Shown one piece after another: positions 1 to 11,000 of a stretch of 64,000 nt of DNA. Position numbers and translations under genes: made by a program. A model generated the notes under the pieces. That model ran no database searches and was not told the origin of the DNA. It saw only the letters and a program-made list of their open reading frames with translations. This DNA is from Patiria pectinifera. Its lineage: Eukaryota > Echinodermata > Asteroidea > Valvatida > Asterinidae. The stretch covers positions 9,140,863 to 9,204,862 of the forward strand of contig CM057135.1 in the NCBI GenBank assembly GCA_029964075.1, written 5' to 3'. Each line of letters opens with the position of its first letter. The stretch's first letter is position 1.

Positions 1-922
1 GCCCATTTGCCGTGCCGGCCGACTTGCCTGCGTGCCAGGCCCGGCCCGGTCCTCGCGGGCGGGCAGGGCGCACCGGCCCGACGGGACGCCCTCTGTACAT
101 CGAGTATGCCTGCGCCGCACCCGTGATAGGTCTTGCCACTTTTTCTGCTCCACGTGTATTCATTTCCATTAAGTCGAGCAGTCTCAACGGTCGAGTTGTC
201 CCGAGTCGAGTTGTCTCAACGGTCGACTTGTCCCGAGTCGAGTTGTCTCAACGGTCGACTTGTCTGACACTCAGGGAGATTATCAACAGCACCTCACAAA
301 TATACTTGTATAAGTTTATTACACCATCATCTCCCTGCAGTTTTTTTTTCATGAAGGTTACCAAATTTGTTAATGAATAGAAATGGAAGCAACAGTTTCT
401 ATACAAATAAAATGTACCTGCAACTTTAGACTTCTCTTTTTGCTGGGCTTGAACTGCTCTCTTCACCTTGGACTTGTCAGTGTACAGACTGTAGCATGAC
501 CTATACAGAAAAAAATGTGGAGGTTTACATTTACATAGTACCAACATGACCAATAGGCCTACCATGACTACACAATTGCAAGGCACTAACATCAATACAT
601 GTTGACTAACGTTTATACACAATCATTGACTGCATTTAAGTAGTTTTAGGAAGGCATACAAATCTACATGTACTGCATTCAGGCCCCCCTATGCCATGAA
701 TTTTCAGAGCCCCCCCCCCTTAATGCCCTTGCCCTTATTTTATCTCGATCATCATGATCATAAAATAGTCAAGTCATCTGGTCATGGACATGATGGTCAT
801 GATGGTAGGTTACTAGATATTACACAATCTCGAAGTGAAGGGAAGTGTATGATTTGTATCTCACCGATGATGACTGGCATTCTCTAGGATCGTGAGATTG
901 CAACCGCATACTGACGGCCTGA
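1..922. other. Non-coding stretch with GC-rich start and short tandem repeat
   Basis: No convincing gene is seen. The first 120 bases are unusually GC-rich for this window. Positions about 170-262 hold two to three imperfect copies of a roughly 32-base unit built on GTCGAGTTGTC and CGGTCGACTTGTC. The rest is AT-rich, with a C run at 708-718. ORFs here have no recognisable domains. Confidence 0.5.
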
Positions 923-1306
923 TCATGCTGATCCGTAGCAACACTTGCGCCGGCTGACGTGGCGCATGTTTTGGCGATGAACTGCCTTGGCCCTGGCCCT
1001 TGCTATCTCGGCTTGCGGTCCTTTTGTGAAGGCCTTCCAGACGTCGGTATACTCAAGGAAACGTGACCAGAATAACTGCACTTCACCCTTTCCAGTCGGA
1101 AAGTGCATGAGACACTGAACTGATGATTTTGGAGCATTTTCTTCACCTGTCTCCGCTGCGGTCTCGGACTCGGTACTTCCTTCCGACGACATGGTCGACG
1201 ACATGGACGACGCCATGGACGACGCCATCTTGGACTCGCCTCTTGTCGACGTATATAGAACGTGCAATTTGATTGGTTCTTTGGCGACGCAACACAAACC
1301 TTGCAC
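923..1306 (-). CDS. Unassigned minus-strand exon or small gene
   Basis: An open frame of up to 127 codons on the minus strand. The likely start is an internal methionine (MASSMASS) at about residue 27, because what follows is a low-complexity Ser/Met/Glu-rich leader and then a basic, alpha-helix-prone segment (FWSRFLEYTDVWKAFTKG). Such a leader plus helical block resembles the first exon of many animal genes and transposon genes, but I do not recognise the family. The stop lies at 923. No splice donor was assigned, so it may be a first exon whose real end is earlier. The flanking Ty3/Gypsy element is on the other strand. Function unknown. Confidence 0.35.
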   Translation of the reverse strand: MQGLCCVAKEPIKLHVLYTSTRGESKMASSMASSMSSTMSSEGSTESETAAETGEENAPKSSVQCLMHFPTGKGEVQLFWSRFLEYTDVWKAFTKGPQAEIARARAKAVHRQNMRHVSRRKCCYGSA

Positions 1307-1641
1307 GTTATTGGTTGATTTTTATCCTCTCTCGGGCGTTATATTTGTCTAACGATTTTTTGGCTGTAACCTCGAATTTGATGTTAATTAAAATTCATTT
1401 GTGAAGTCCCAAACCACCCACGAATGCGGGAACGTGGTTTGTTAGCGCTTTCTATTTTTGATCAATAGAATGAGAAATATTAGAAAAAATTCGGAAAACC
1501 AGATCGCGTAACGAGCGAAAAAAAGGCCTCGTCCCACGGACTAAGACAGCTAGGTTTTGAGGATGTGACACTGAACTACATGTACTTACCGTAAACAGTG
1601 TAGGTACATCTCAGTCAGCCTCCATCACATGTACACTCACA

Positions 1642-2997
1642 TTGGGTCGTGACATCAAGGTGCCAATGATTTTCGATACCGGTTCACCAGTTTCCATCCT
1701 GCCACTTGTCACATTCGACAAATACTTCCTACGCGAGGCTCTACTACCCCCTCGGGCAAAGCTCACAACCTACTCCCATGAGCCAATAGCCATCAAGGGA
1801 TGCTTCCGCACTTCAGTCTGCCTTGGTGACAGTCATCATGTCCCAGCAGAATTTTACGTCGCAGAATCTGGAGATCTGATCCTTGGGCTAGACATTATCC
1901 GCAGCCTTTCGCTTACACTCAAGCAAGACAAGGTAGTGCACGTTCCAGTTCACAAGGTGTCGTCTGCACCTGCAACTACGCCTACAGCTACACCTACACC
2001 TACGCCTACAGCTACACCTGCAACTACACCTGCACCTACCAGCAAAACCTCTGCACATACAGAACAGTATGCTCAATCCATTCGCGCTTCGTTCCCTGAC
2101 TTACTGAAGGGAAAAGTGGGTTTGGCTCGCGGATTTGTCCATCGTGTCAAGACGCGACCTGATGTTACACCTCAACAGAGGTTGAGGCGACTACCCTTCG
2201 CAGTTCGCTATCAAGTCAAAGCAGAACTACAGCGGTTGGAAAGCGAGGACATAATCGAGCGAATTGATGCGAGCGAACGGGTATCGCCCATTATTGTGTC
2301 CTACAAGAAATCAGGCGCAATTCGCTTGTGTGTTGACTTGCGGCAAGTCAACCAGGCAGTCGTCATCGACAAATTCCCACTGCCCGACATACAGGAACCT
2401 TTCTCCGAACTTCGGGGTGCTACGGTATTCACTACCCTCGACCTTAACTCTGCCTACCACCAGCTACTGCTTGCAGAGGAATCGCGTGATTTGACTGCAT
2501 TTATTACTCCGGAGGGACTTTTCCGGTTCAAGCGAGTTTGCTTTGGACTTGCATCGGCACCTGCTGCCTTTCAGAAACTCATGAGCACAGTTTTGGCTGG
2601 ACTACCAGGGGTTCAGTGTTACCTGGATGATGTCGTATGCTACGGTCGTGACCAGGCAGAACACGACAAGAACCTCGCTGCAGTGCTCCAACGTCAACAG
2701 GACATTGGACTGACACTGAATACAAACAAGTGCCAGTTCAACGTTGCTTCACTACGATTTCTCGGGCATGTCGTGTCAGGTAACGGATTACAGCCTGACC
2801 CTTCCCACGTCGAGGCCATCCTACACGCGCCTTGCCCCACTGACGTCATCACATTATGCTCATTCTTGGGGTTAGCATCGTACTATGCGCGGTTCGTACC
2901 AAACTACTCCACAGTCATCGAGCCGTTACGCGCACTCACTCGAAAAGACGTGCAATTCTCCTGGACGCCGGATGTGCAACACAGCTTTCACTTGTAA
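1642..2997 (+). pseudogene. Gypsy protease and reverse transcriptase fragment
   Basis: This is a 451-codon open frame. Residues about 10-100 are a retropepsin-like protease with the active-site Asp in DTGSP. Residues about 108-135 are a Thr/Pro/Ala repeat linker encoded by a microsatellite. Residues about 170-440 are the reverse transcriptase, with LDLNSAYHQL (motif A), FGLASAPAAFQ (motif B) and YLDDVV (motif C). The frame ends at 2997, just where the reverse transcriptase connection to RNase H should continue, and the RNase H follows from 3012 in another frame. That points to a frameshift, not a natural end. The frame opens without a true start codon context, as expected for a polyprotein fragment. 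Confidence 0.88.
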
Positions 2998-3011
2998 ACT
3001 TTTCGCTTTGA

Positions 3012-3611
3012 GTGAAAGAACTCATCGCTAACTGTGTCACACTACGCTTATTCGATCCTGATTTGCCAGTGATCGTGTCTACTGACGCCTCTGCTTACGG
3101 CCTGGGAGCCGTACTACTTCAGGTGAAAGGAAACTCTGAATCACCTATCGCGTTCGCATCACGAACACTCACCGCAGCTGAACGAAACTACTCTGTTGGT
3201 GAAAAAGAGGCCTTGGCCTGTGTTTGGGCCTGTGAGAAGTGGTTCCAGTACCTATGGGGCCGCCACTTCACTCTGCGTACTGATCATCAGTCACTTACCA
3301 CTCTCCTGTCTACACGCGGAACAGGACGTCAGTCCATGAGAATCGCTCGTTGGGCTGCTCGCTTGCTACGATTTAATTACAATGTAGAGTACCAGCCAGG
3401 TGTTCACAACAAAGTAGCCGACGCACTTTCGCGCCTTCCCCTACATACTACCGTCCCAGTTCATGATGATGACAAGAAAGTAATCATACAGTCAATGAAT
3501 CAATGTACTGTTGCTGAACACCACGGTGAACAAAACCGACCTGCAACAAGCGGTTTTAGCAGATCCTACCCTCCAGCGGGTAATTTCGTATGTCATCAAT
3601 GGCTGGCCTAA
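3012..3611 (+). pseudogene. Gypsy RNase H fragment
   Basis: An open frame of 199 codons carries the RNase H domain of the Gypsy polyprotein. STDASAYGLGAVL holds one catalytic Asp, EKEALACVWACEKW holds the catalytic Glu, and TDHQSLTTLLS holds the next Asp. The tether follows with a PGVHNKVADALSRLP sequence, the usual end of the domain in this family. The last 35 codons (from about 3500) are out of frame with the integrase, which continues from 3511 in the next frame. The enzyme would degrade the RNA strand of the RNA-DNA hybrid during reverse transcription. The copy cannot make a full polyprotein. Confidence 0.85.
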
Positions 3612-4801
3612 CAAGAAAGCTATTGATGGATTACTTCAGCCATACTCGATGATTCGCGATGAACTTTCAGTTGTAGAGGACTGTCTCATGCGCGGAGACC
3701 GTTTCGTGATACCAGAGAGTCTGCAGAACAACCTGATTTCACTTGCTCACGAGGCGCACCAGGGCATCGTACGCTGTAAACAACGCCTCCGTGACTGTTA
3801 CTGGTGGCCTTGCATGGATCGCATGGTCGAAGAGGCCAAACGCAACTGCTTCACCTGCCAATCCAATGACAAAACTGCCCGAACTCGGACTGCTCCACTT
3901 CAACCTGTGCCGTTGCCAGAGGGACCTTGGCAAAAACTCGCGATTGACATCACCGGACCTTTCGAAAAGGGTCCTCAGGACTGTAGATTTGCTATAGTTC
4001 TCATCGATTACTACAGCAAATGGCCAGAATTGCATTTGCTCGAACTGTCACTTCTAGCACAATCATTTCGATGCTAAATACGGTTTTCGCACGCGAAGGA
4101 CTGCCCAACGAAATTGTCACTGACAACGGAGTACAGTTTACTTCATCTGAGTTTGAGAACTTTCTGCACAATTGCGGAATCAAACACTACAAGTCATCGC
4201 TTTACTACCCAAGGGCAAATGGGGAAGTAGAGCGTTGGAATAGGGTTCTCAAACAGACCCTACAGCTTGCTTCACAGGAGAGGAGAGGGTGGAAAGAGGC
4301 AGTTGTAGAACTACTCACTGCCTATCGTTCAACGCCACACCACACAACAGGGAAGTCACCATCCGAACTACTGCACAATCGGAAGCTGATCACGCGTATG
4401 AACATTCGCCACGATAAACCACAGCAGCAGCATGATGCCGAACTTCGCAGTCGTGTTGCACAGAGACAGGAAAAATCTCGCAACTACACTGACTCAAAGC
4501 GTGGTGCGGTTAATCCAAAGTTCAAGCCAGGAGACTTTGTACGCGTGAAACGACCAAACAAATGGACAACCAAATTCTCTACAACACTAAGGGACCATTT
4601 ACTTATGTGTTAGAGGATGGAAGAGTCTGGAACGCTTCAAAGCTAAGTCTATGCCCTGTAGAATTTATGGCACAGGGTTCAAGCTCAAATGGCATTCAAA
4701 ATCCCACAGCAGAAACTAAGCCTGTGGCCGGGGATGGTCAAGTTCGACATTCAACCAGACCTCGAAATCCCCCAGTGTGGTCAAAAGATTATGACATGTA
4801 G
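3511..4801 (+). pseudogene. Gypsy integrase fragments
   Basis: Three overlapping open frames (3511-4077, 4020-4613, 4562-4801) together make an integrase. The N-terminal zinc-binding domain has His pairs followed by CFTCQ. The catalytic core has DITGPF, VTDNGVQFTSSEFE and GEVERWN, giving the DDE triad. After the core come AYRSTPHHTTGKSPSELL, typical of Gypsy elements, then FKPGDFVRVKRP, and a Pro/Arg-rich tail ending in WSKDYDM. The breaks at about 4060 and 4600 are single frameshifts. Related elements insert with short target duplications, but none could be located here because the LTRs are missing. Confidence 0.85.
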
Positions 4802-5043
4802 TCCAGACCCTTTCATACATATGTTCCATCAGTCAAGCAGTTAAATGACTAAATCCAGGATAATATGGACTCGTGTAATTGGGACACTTAAATCCTATCG
4901 GACACTAGATTCACCATATTTACTCACTAGGGGACTCTGAACTTTTGCTAAGTTGCTTCGGGCTTTGAGAAGAATAAGGCTTGCAAGTTGAAACACAAAA
5001 TTCACAGTTTGTTCAAGTTGTTGCTAATGTTACTTAATAGTTG

Positions 5044-8000
5044 TTACTCAAGTTCTTTCTTAAAGATGAGGGGATATGTTGTGTCTACATGCATTTGTGA
5101 TATAGCGCCCTCCAGTGTTGGGATTGTAAAAGGGAGTTGCGTGGAACAGGAAAATGCAAGTTGTACGTTACTGCAAAGTTGTGTCGTTTTTGTGAGTACT
5201 TTTTCATACAATTTTCGGGGAATATACCACACCATGCCAACAAAGTTCAAGTACCCACCAACCGCAGTGACCTGATTAGAAATCAAGCAATTATTTGTGT
5301 AATTAATTAAGCAAGCATGATTACCTGATACTTGTCTCAAGTACCTGATATAGGTACTCATCGTAGCCTCTTCTTTCTGTCTGTTGTTGGAACCAACCTC
5401 AGAGAAGTTTGTGTTGAACATTTGCATGAAAGAGGCCAATGTCAAGTTGCTTTGAGTCTTGTGAATCAAAATGTCCTTACACTGCGGGAAAGCAGTTATC
5501 AGCTGTATGATCAAATACAACAATGGCAAAAGAAAGTGGGATCACTACAAATTCACTTTGAAACAACATGCCTACAAGAATTGAAGTGGTACTTAACCAC
5601 ATTAAAACTGCGGTAGGCTACGATTACATTATGTTAATGAATAATATTTCCATTATGTGAGACACAAAAGGTTAACTGAAAAGATTTTCTTCAGCCCGGC
5701 GTCATTACTACGGTTTCATTTGTAGGAGGGCACCTGGGGTGCACCAATTTTTCAAGGGGGGGGGAGTGGCAACTGATGTATTGTTTGCGTACAATTCCAA
5801 ATTGGGGGAGGCTTGTTACAGGCCCCCCCCCTCTCCATACTCACTGCTTCAGGCTGTGAGGAGCATCCCACTCAATGATGGTGTACGCCCAATTTTTGAT
5901 AGTGTACTGTGCAACAAACTGAATCAATTGACTCACAAGTCATACATGTACATGTAGTTTAACCATTTGACTTTGAGTTGAAGAGCAGACAAAAACAAAT
6001 TGTTTGCATTCTGATCGTTTGTTACATCTTTTGTTGATATGTTATTGGTTGTTGTTGACAAGCACAGCTTTGAAGAAAACTTATGACAGAAGTTAATCCT
6101 CTACCTGGAATATGCCTGTGGTACTTAATCCCTCCAGGAGTTGTCTAAGCGCACTACCACCTGGCAAATACAGTGGTAGGTGGACCTCCTTGGAGTAGAC
6201 ACAAGCCTATATAAATAAACATTGTTAGAAGTAGGTTAAGAACTGCAATATGTGTCATTCAGCAAAAAAATAAACTTTTCAAATTTGCCTTTAAGGAATC
6301 TCTTTTGTACAATTTCATGAACATGGATTTACAATTCCTTGAACTCGACTGTACAATTTCTTGAACATGGTTTTACAATAACTTGAACATGGATGATGAA
6401 ATGATAGATTTGACATAAATTACAATCACTTCTTTGACGAAAAAGCAAAACATTCATTCCAAATCCCAAACTAAACTTCCAAAATGCAGTAACTTCAATA
6501 TTGCAATCATTAATTTCCAGAGTATCAGGAGAAAAAATTGATTGAACTTCATGCCTTTGTTGACAGTATATCTCCCGACATAATTCTTGGCTCCGAATCA
6601 TGGTTAGACGAAATATTTCATTATCCGAAACTCTTCCCAGCCAATATCAAGTGACCAGGAAAGAAAGAATCACTAGCATTGCTGGTGGTGTTTTTATCAC
6701 CATTAAAGACGAACAAGTCTGGAGTCAGCTGTGCATTGTACACTGCACAACAAAGTATCTTTATTTGAAACTGTTACATGCCCTGGGCTGCTAAAAACGA
6801 CTTGGACATGTTAGACGCCAGGCAAAACCCACGACAATCAGTTAGAAGTCCACCGTCATACATCTAGCTACCCCTTCATCCAGTCTTTTTTTCCTGAAGC
6901 CATTTTACTTTGGAATGTCTTATCACAGCCAACTGTTAACATAACTTCCCCTGCAGCCTTCAACAGCTCCATCCAAGACCAACAAAGACATGACAGCCCC
7001 TATAGGCATCAACCAACTCTCGTCAACTTCCAGTTTAGGCGGTGGGCTTTACGGCAGTTTGATCTACAATGTACAGGGAACACATAAAAGACTGCAAGTT
7101 TAAGTTTTAACTTACCGATTAAAATATCCGTCGCCTTGTATACAGAAGTGAGGAATGCTGGGTTTTCACGCAGAACATAACCACCATCTTCATCCTCACT
7201 GAATACTCTTGCAACAACTTCTTGAACGGAAAGGTCCGCCGTAATCGCTGGCCTCTTCTCCAAAAAACTGTACATTTAATAGGATGTTTGGCTTGAAGTC
7301 ATCCACCACCAGTTCAGCAACTAAATCATCCATTATAGAAGATCTAGAGATGAAAATGTGGAACGTTTCCCCTTCCATGTCCTCTGGTGTTACTTGGTCA
7401 AGTTTCCTCCCTCTCATGAACCTGTTTCTGTGTGTGGCAAGGCAGTCAACTGGGGAAGCATCTGCATCCCTGTTTGATATAAGACAACGAACAGTCAATC
7501 AATTGTGACCTTGATATATTTTATTTAAATGGCCCATGAAGTGCATATTTCTCTGAACTTATTTGTGCTACTTTGTAGTCCACGTAATTGAATGAACACT
7601 AAGTGACATTCCTTTTTGGTTAATTTAATTGAAACAATTTCTGTGCTTTTCCTAACAACTGAGGGCACTGTTGCTGTGATGTCATTTCAGTAAGACCCTA
7701 CTTCATATTAATGTAAGCCCAAAACTTTGCTCATGAAAAATAGTTGTCCAGAACAGTTTGCTAAATGGCTTACTGCCACGAACTGACCCAACAACGATAC
7801 AGTAGAGAGAAAAAACATGTTACAACAGTGAAATATGTAAAATTCAGGCAACTTTTTGTGCACAAACCAATTGCAACTTTGAGGTTTCTGCCTGATATGA
7901 CATAACACTTTTGCTTATAAATATGGAAATTTGCATTAGCATAAAAACAAAAAGGCACCAAAATGCCCTTGAAAACGACAAAAAAAAATTTAAAAATAAT

Positions 8001-11000
8001 GGGACATTGAAGTGCATCTTCAAGAATTGAATTAAAACATATACATTTCATGGGCCATGTAAAAAAAAAGGCAGGACAAGTTCAAGGCAAGGTTTTGCAT
8101 ATGTAATTAACAAACACAGCAAATCAAGAAAAAAGAAAAAATCTTGTATATGAACTAACCACATGCATTGCTATAATCAAATATGATTCCTTTAAAAAAC
8201 ATGATTACTTGACCTTGATGCATGTACAAACAAATGAATTAAATGAGGGACTATTCCACATGTATTCCACACACCTATGTGAACCCGAGGGGTATCATCA
8301 ATAGCCAACAGATCAAAACTTTGGCAACTCCAGACTCATGAAAGAGATGGGGAGGATACACAAATCCTCACTTATGAGAAGAAACAGATTAGTAATCAGT
8401 GCTTTAATTTGAAAATGCAAAACAGAATGAGTTAATGAAGCAAGTGCAAAGTAAAGCACATCATTGGTAAGGCCAAAAAAAAAAAAAAAAATTCGGTCTC
8501 TGGTCAGACCAAAGTTCCGGAATTGACGCGGCCACGCGGCTTTTTTTTTTTTTCAAGCTTGGATTGTACAGACAAGGTGGGTACTATTTTGCTTTTTTGG
8601 TGTCCTCATGTACATTGGTGTCCTCCATATTTTGCCTTGGTGCTTTCGATCATTTGCCTGGGTGCAATTTCCCATTCCTTAGTGCTCTTTGGTAAAAAAA
8701 AATTGAGGTGCGGAAATAGAGGGCGCTGTTGGAGCTACCGCGGAACATTTTTGGAAAAAAAGATCGACGCGCATGATTAAAATCGACGCGCGCGCTGACC
8801 AGAGACCGACTTATTTATTTTTTTTTGGCCTAACGGTTGTAAACTATTTTGTAGAGGTATCCTTAATTTCATTGGAAAAATGCCTTTGTTCCAATAATCT
8901 ACTTTAAAAAGTACACTTTATATTAAACAAAAAATGGGTGAAAAATTAAGTTCTTTTGTGAACATAATTTCGAGGTAATTTAGATTGTTAACAATCAGCA
9001 ACACTGACAGCATTTGAGAAAGCAACATTTCATAGGATTATTGGTATTAGGATCAACCTTATAATTAGTAAGCTTTTAGATTGAAACTGAACAATATTTT
9101 TTCATCCTTACCAATCTTGTTATCTTTAACATATAATTCTGCAAAATGTCAACAATGTTCAACAGCAGGAACTAACAAAAGTTAACAAAGATGCATACAT
9201 AGAGGCTTGCATTGTGCTAATTATTTCCTTTATGTTTTTCTCTCTGTCCTCTGTGACACAGCAAAACAAAATGAAACACCAGATGATATGCTTGGGGTAT
9301 AAACACAGCATGTGTGCAACATATAAACTAGACGTCTATGTCTGTTTGCAACAGAACATTGTGCTTTTCCGCATTATTAATTATTTTATCAATAAAACAT
9401 TCCAGACTATGCATGTACAACGTTTCAAAGTATACAGTGCAAATTTTTTTTTATTTAGCATGTAGCTTCTGTGAGATATATTATCGTCAAAATAATTAAT
9501 CCATATTAAATCAGATATCTTCATAAGCAATTTGGACCCATTCAGACTGATTATTTTCTGAATGAGACTTTACAAAAATCCACTTTGATGATGACGTCAC
9601 ATGCCTTACGATGACATCATCTTGATAACACTTATCAATGCACATTTTTGCATTGTGGTCTTAGTTTGTACCAAGCTTGAAGTCAATCCAACCAAGGAAG
9701 TGTTAAAATTTTGAAGCAGAATGAAATTGTAAATATTAAAAACAAATCATAAACAAATTATGTGATGACGTCACAGTGACGTCATTTGGGATTTTGCATA
9801 CTAGTACCATTTCTAGCTAACCAACAAGTTTCATGACGATCAGACTTTCCCCCCTGTGTGTTTTTAAACAACTCATTTTAGATGACATCATGAGGACATC
9901 ACACATTTTCCAAAATTGTGTACATATATATACCTATTACCTAACAAACATAATATAAAACTAATTTTGAATTGTAAATGTTGCATTCATGATATATGGC
10001 TTAAAGGTCCAAAAATTACAAAAATCATCATGACGCCACCTCAATTTTTACCTATAACACATCCCGGTCTAACTACATACCGAGTTTCAACCCAAACGGA
10101 CTTGCAGTTCTGTAGATATAGGACTCCTTAATATGCACTTTTGTGATGACGTCACGTGACCCATGATGATGTAATCATGACTTCACTTTTCGGGACACAG
10201 CTTTGCTATATGGACTATGCCTATGCTGACTTTGAATGTTTTACGACAAAGTTTAATACCAGAAGTGGCGTTGAGAAAAGACATGTACAAAGTCTTTGGG
10301 ATTTGCCAGGGAAAAAAGAAGAAGAAAGAAAATTCAGAACAAAAAGAAAGGCTTTTTCGCAAATTTGCGAAAAAGTCAATAAAATGGTTCAAACATAGAA
10401 GCATGTTAACTCCAGAGATTTAGACTAACACATCCTCGCAGGCACACAGTAGAGCACAATCCACTGCACAACAGCTGTTAAAAGAATTTCGGTTTTGCCC
10501 TTCACCGACATATAAACATTGTTTACCCAGTGCGCTACCTCCAGTGTGAAAGCTCAGTGGTCGATCCAGTGGTCAAGTATCTGCACTAGAAAGCAGAAGG
10601 TATGGGTTCGAATCCCACCCGAGTGATTTTCCAACTTTCACTCGGGAAGTAATGCATTAAGCATACAGTGTTTTTACATCGGTGAAGGGCAAAACCTAAG
10701 ATGATTCACATCATCCAGATGCAAATTCTTTCTTATGAACAGGTATTAAATGTGCATAACACAAGTCTTATGTTAATGTCTCTTGTCACTGCAGAGGCCA
10801 CTGAGGTATCAGTAATTGGTTGGGAGGTGACTGATGGACCTGAATGCTGTAGAAGAAAATATAATTGTCAAAATTAGTGAACATTGGTGCATTGAGACAA
10901 ACACTGCTCTGCAAGAATTCTTAAATAATGCGCTCTTTTCACACTTCCGTCATGGGCATTGAGCCTTTATCTGGCAACTTTACACAATAAATATAGCCGG

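Larger units (their letters stand above)
1600..4801 (+). mobile_element. pol: Ty3/Gypsy LTR retrotransposon pol region, degraded
   Basis: The domains lie in Ty3/Gypsy order. Aspartic protease (DTGSPVSILP) starts near 1670. Reverse transcriptase with its YLDDV catalytic box is near 2625. RNase H (TDASAYGLGAVLLQ) is near 3080. The integrase zinc-binding HHCC region is near 3745-3860. The integrase core is near 3945-4230, with Asp in DITGPF, Asp in TDNGVQF and Glu in GEVERWN. The last ORF ends at 4801 after a basic tail. The frame breaks near 2997, 3600, 4060 and 4600, so the copy is dead. No gag is visible upstream of protease and no matching LTR pair was found by eye, so the copy is probably truncated at both ends. 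A Thr/Pro/Ala-rich microsatellite (about 1970-2045) separates protease from reverse transcriptase. Confidence 0.92.

Noticed and set aside
10550-10630. A functional tRNA gene
   Set aside because: A and B boxes are present, but the acceptor ends do not pair and the same head is repeated as part of a SINE.
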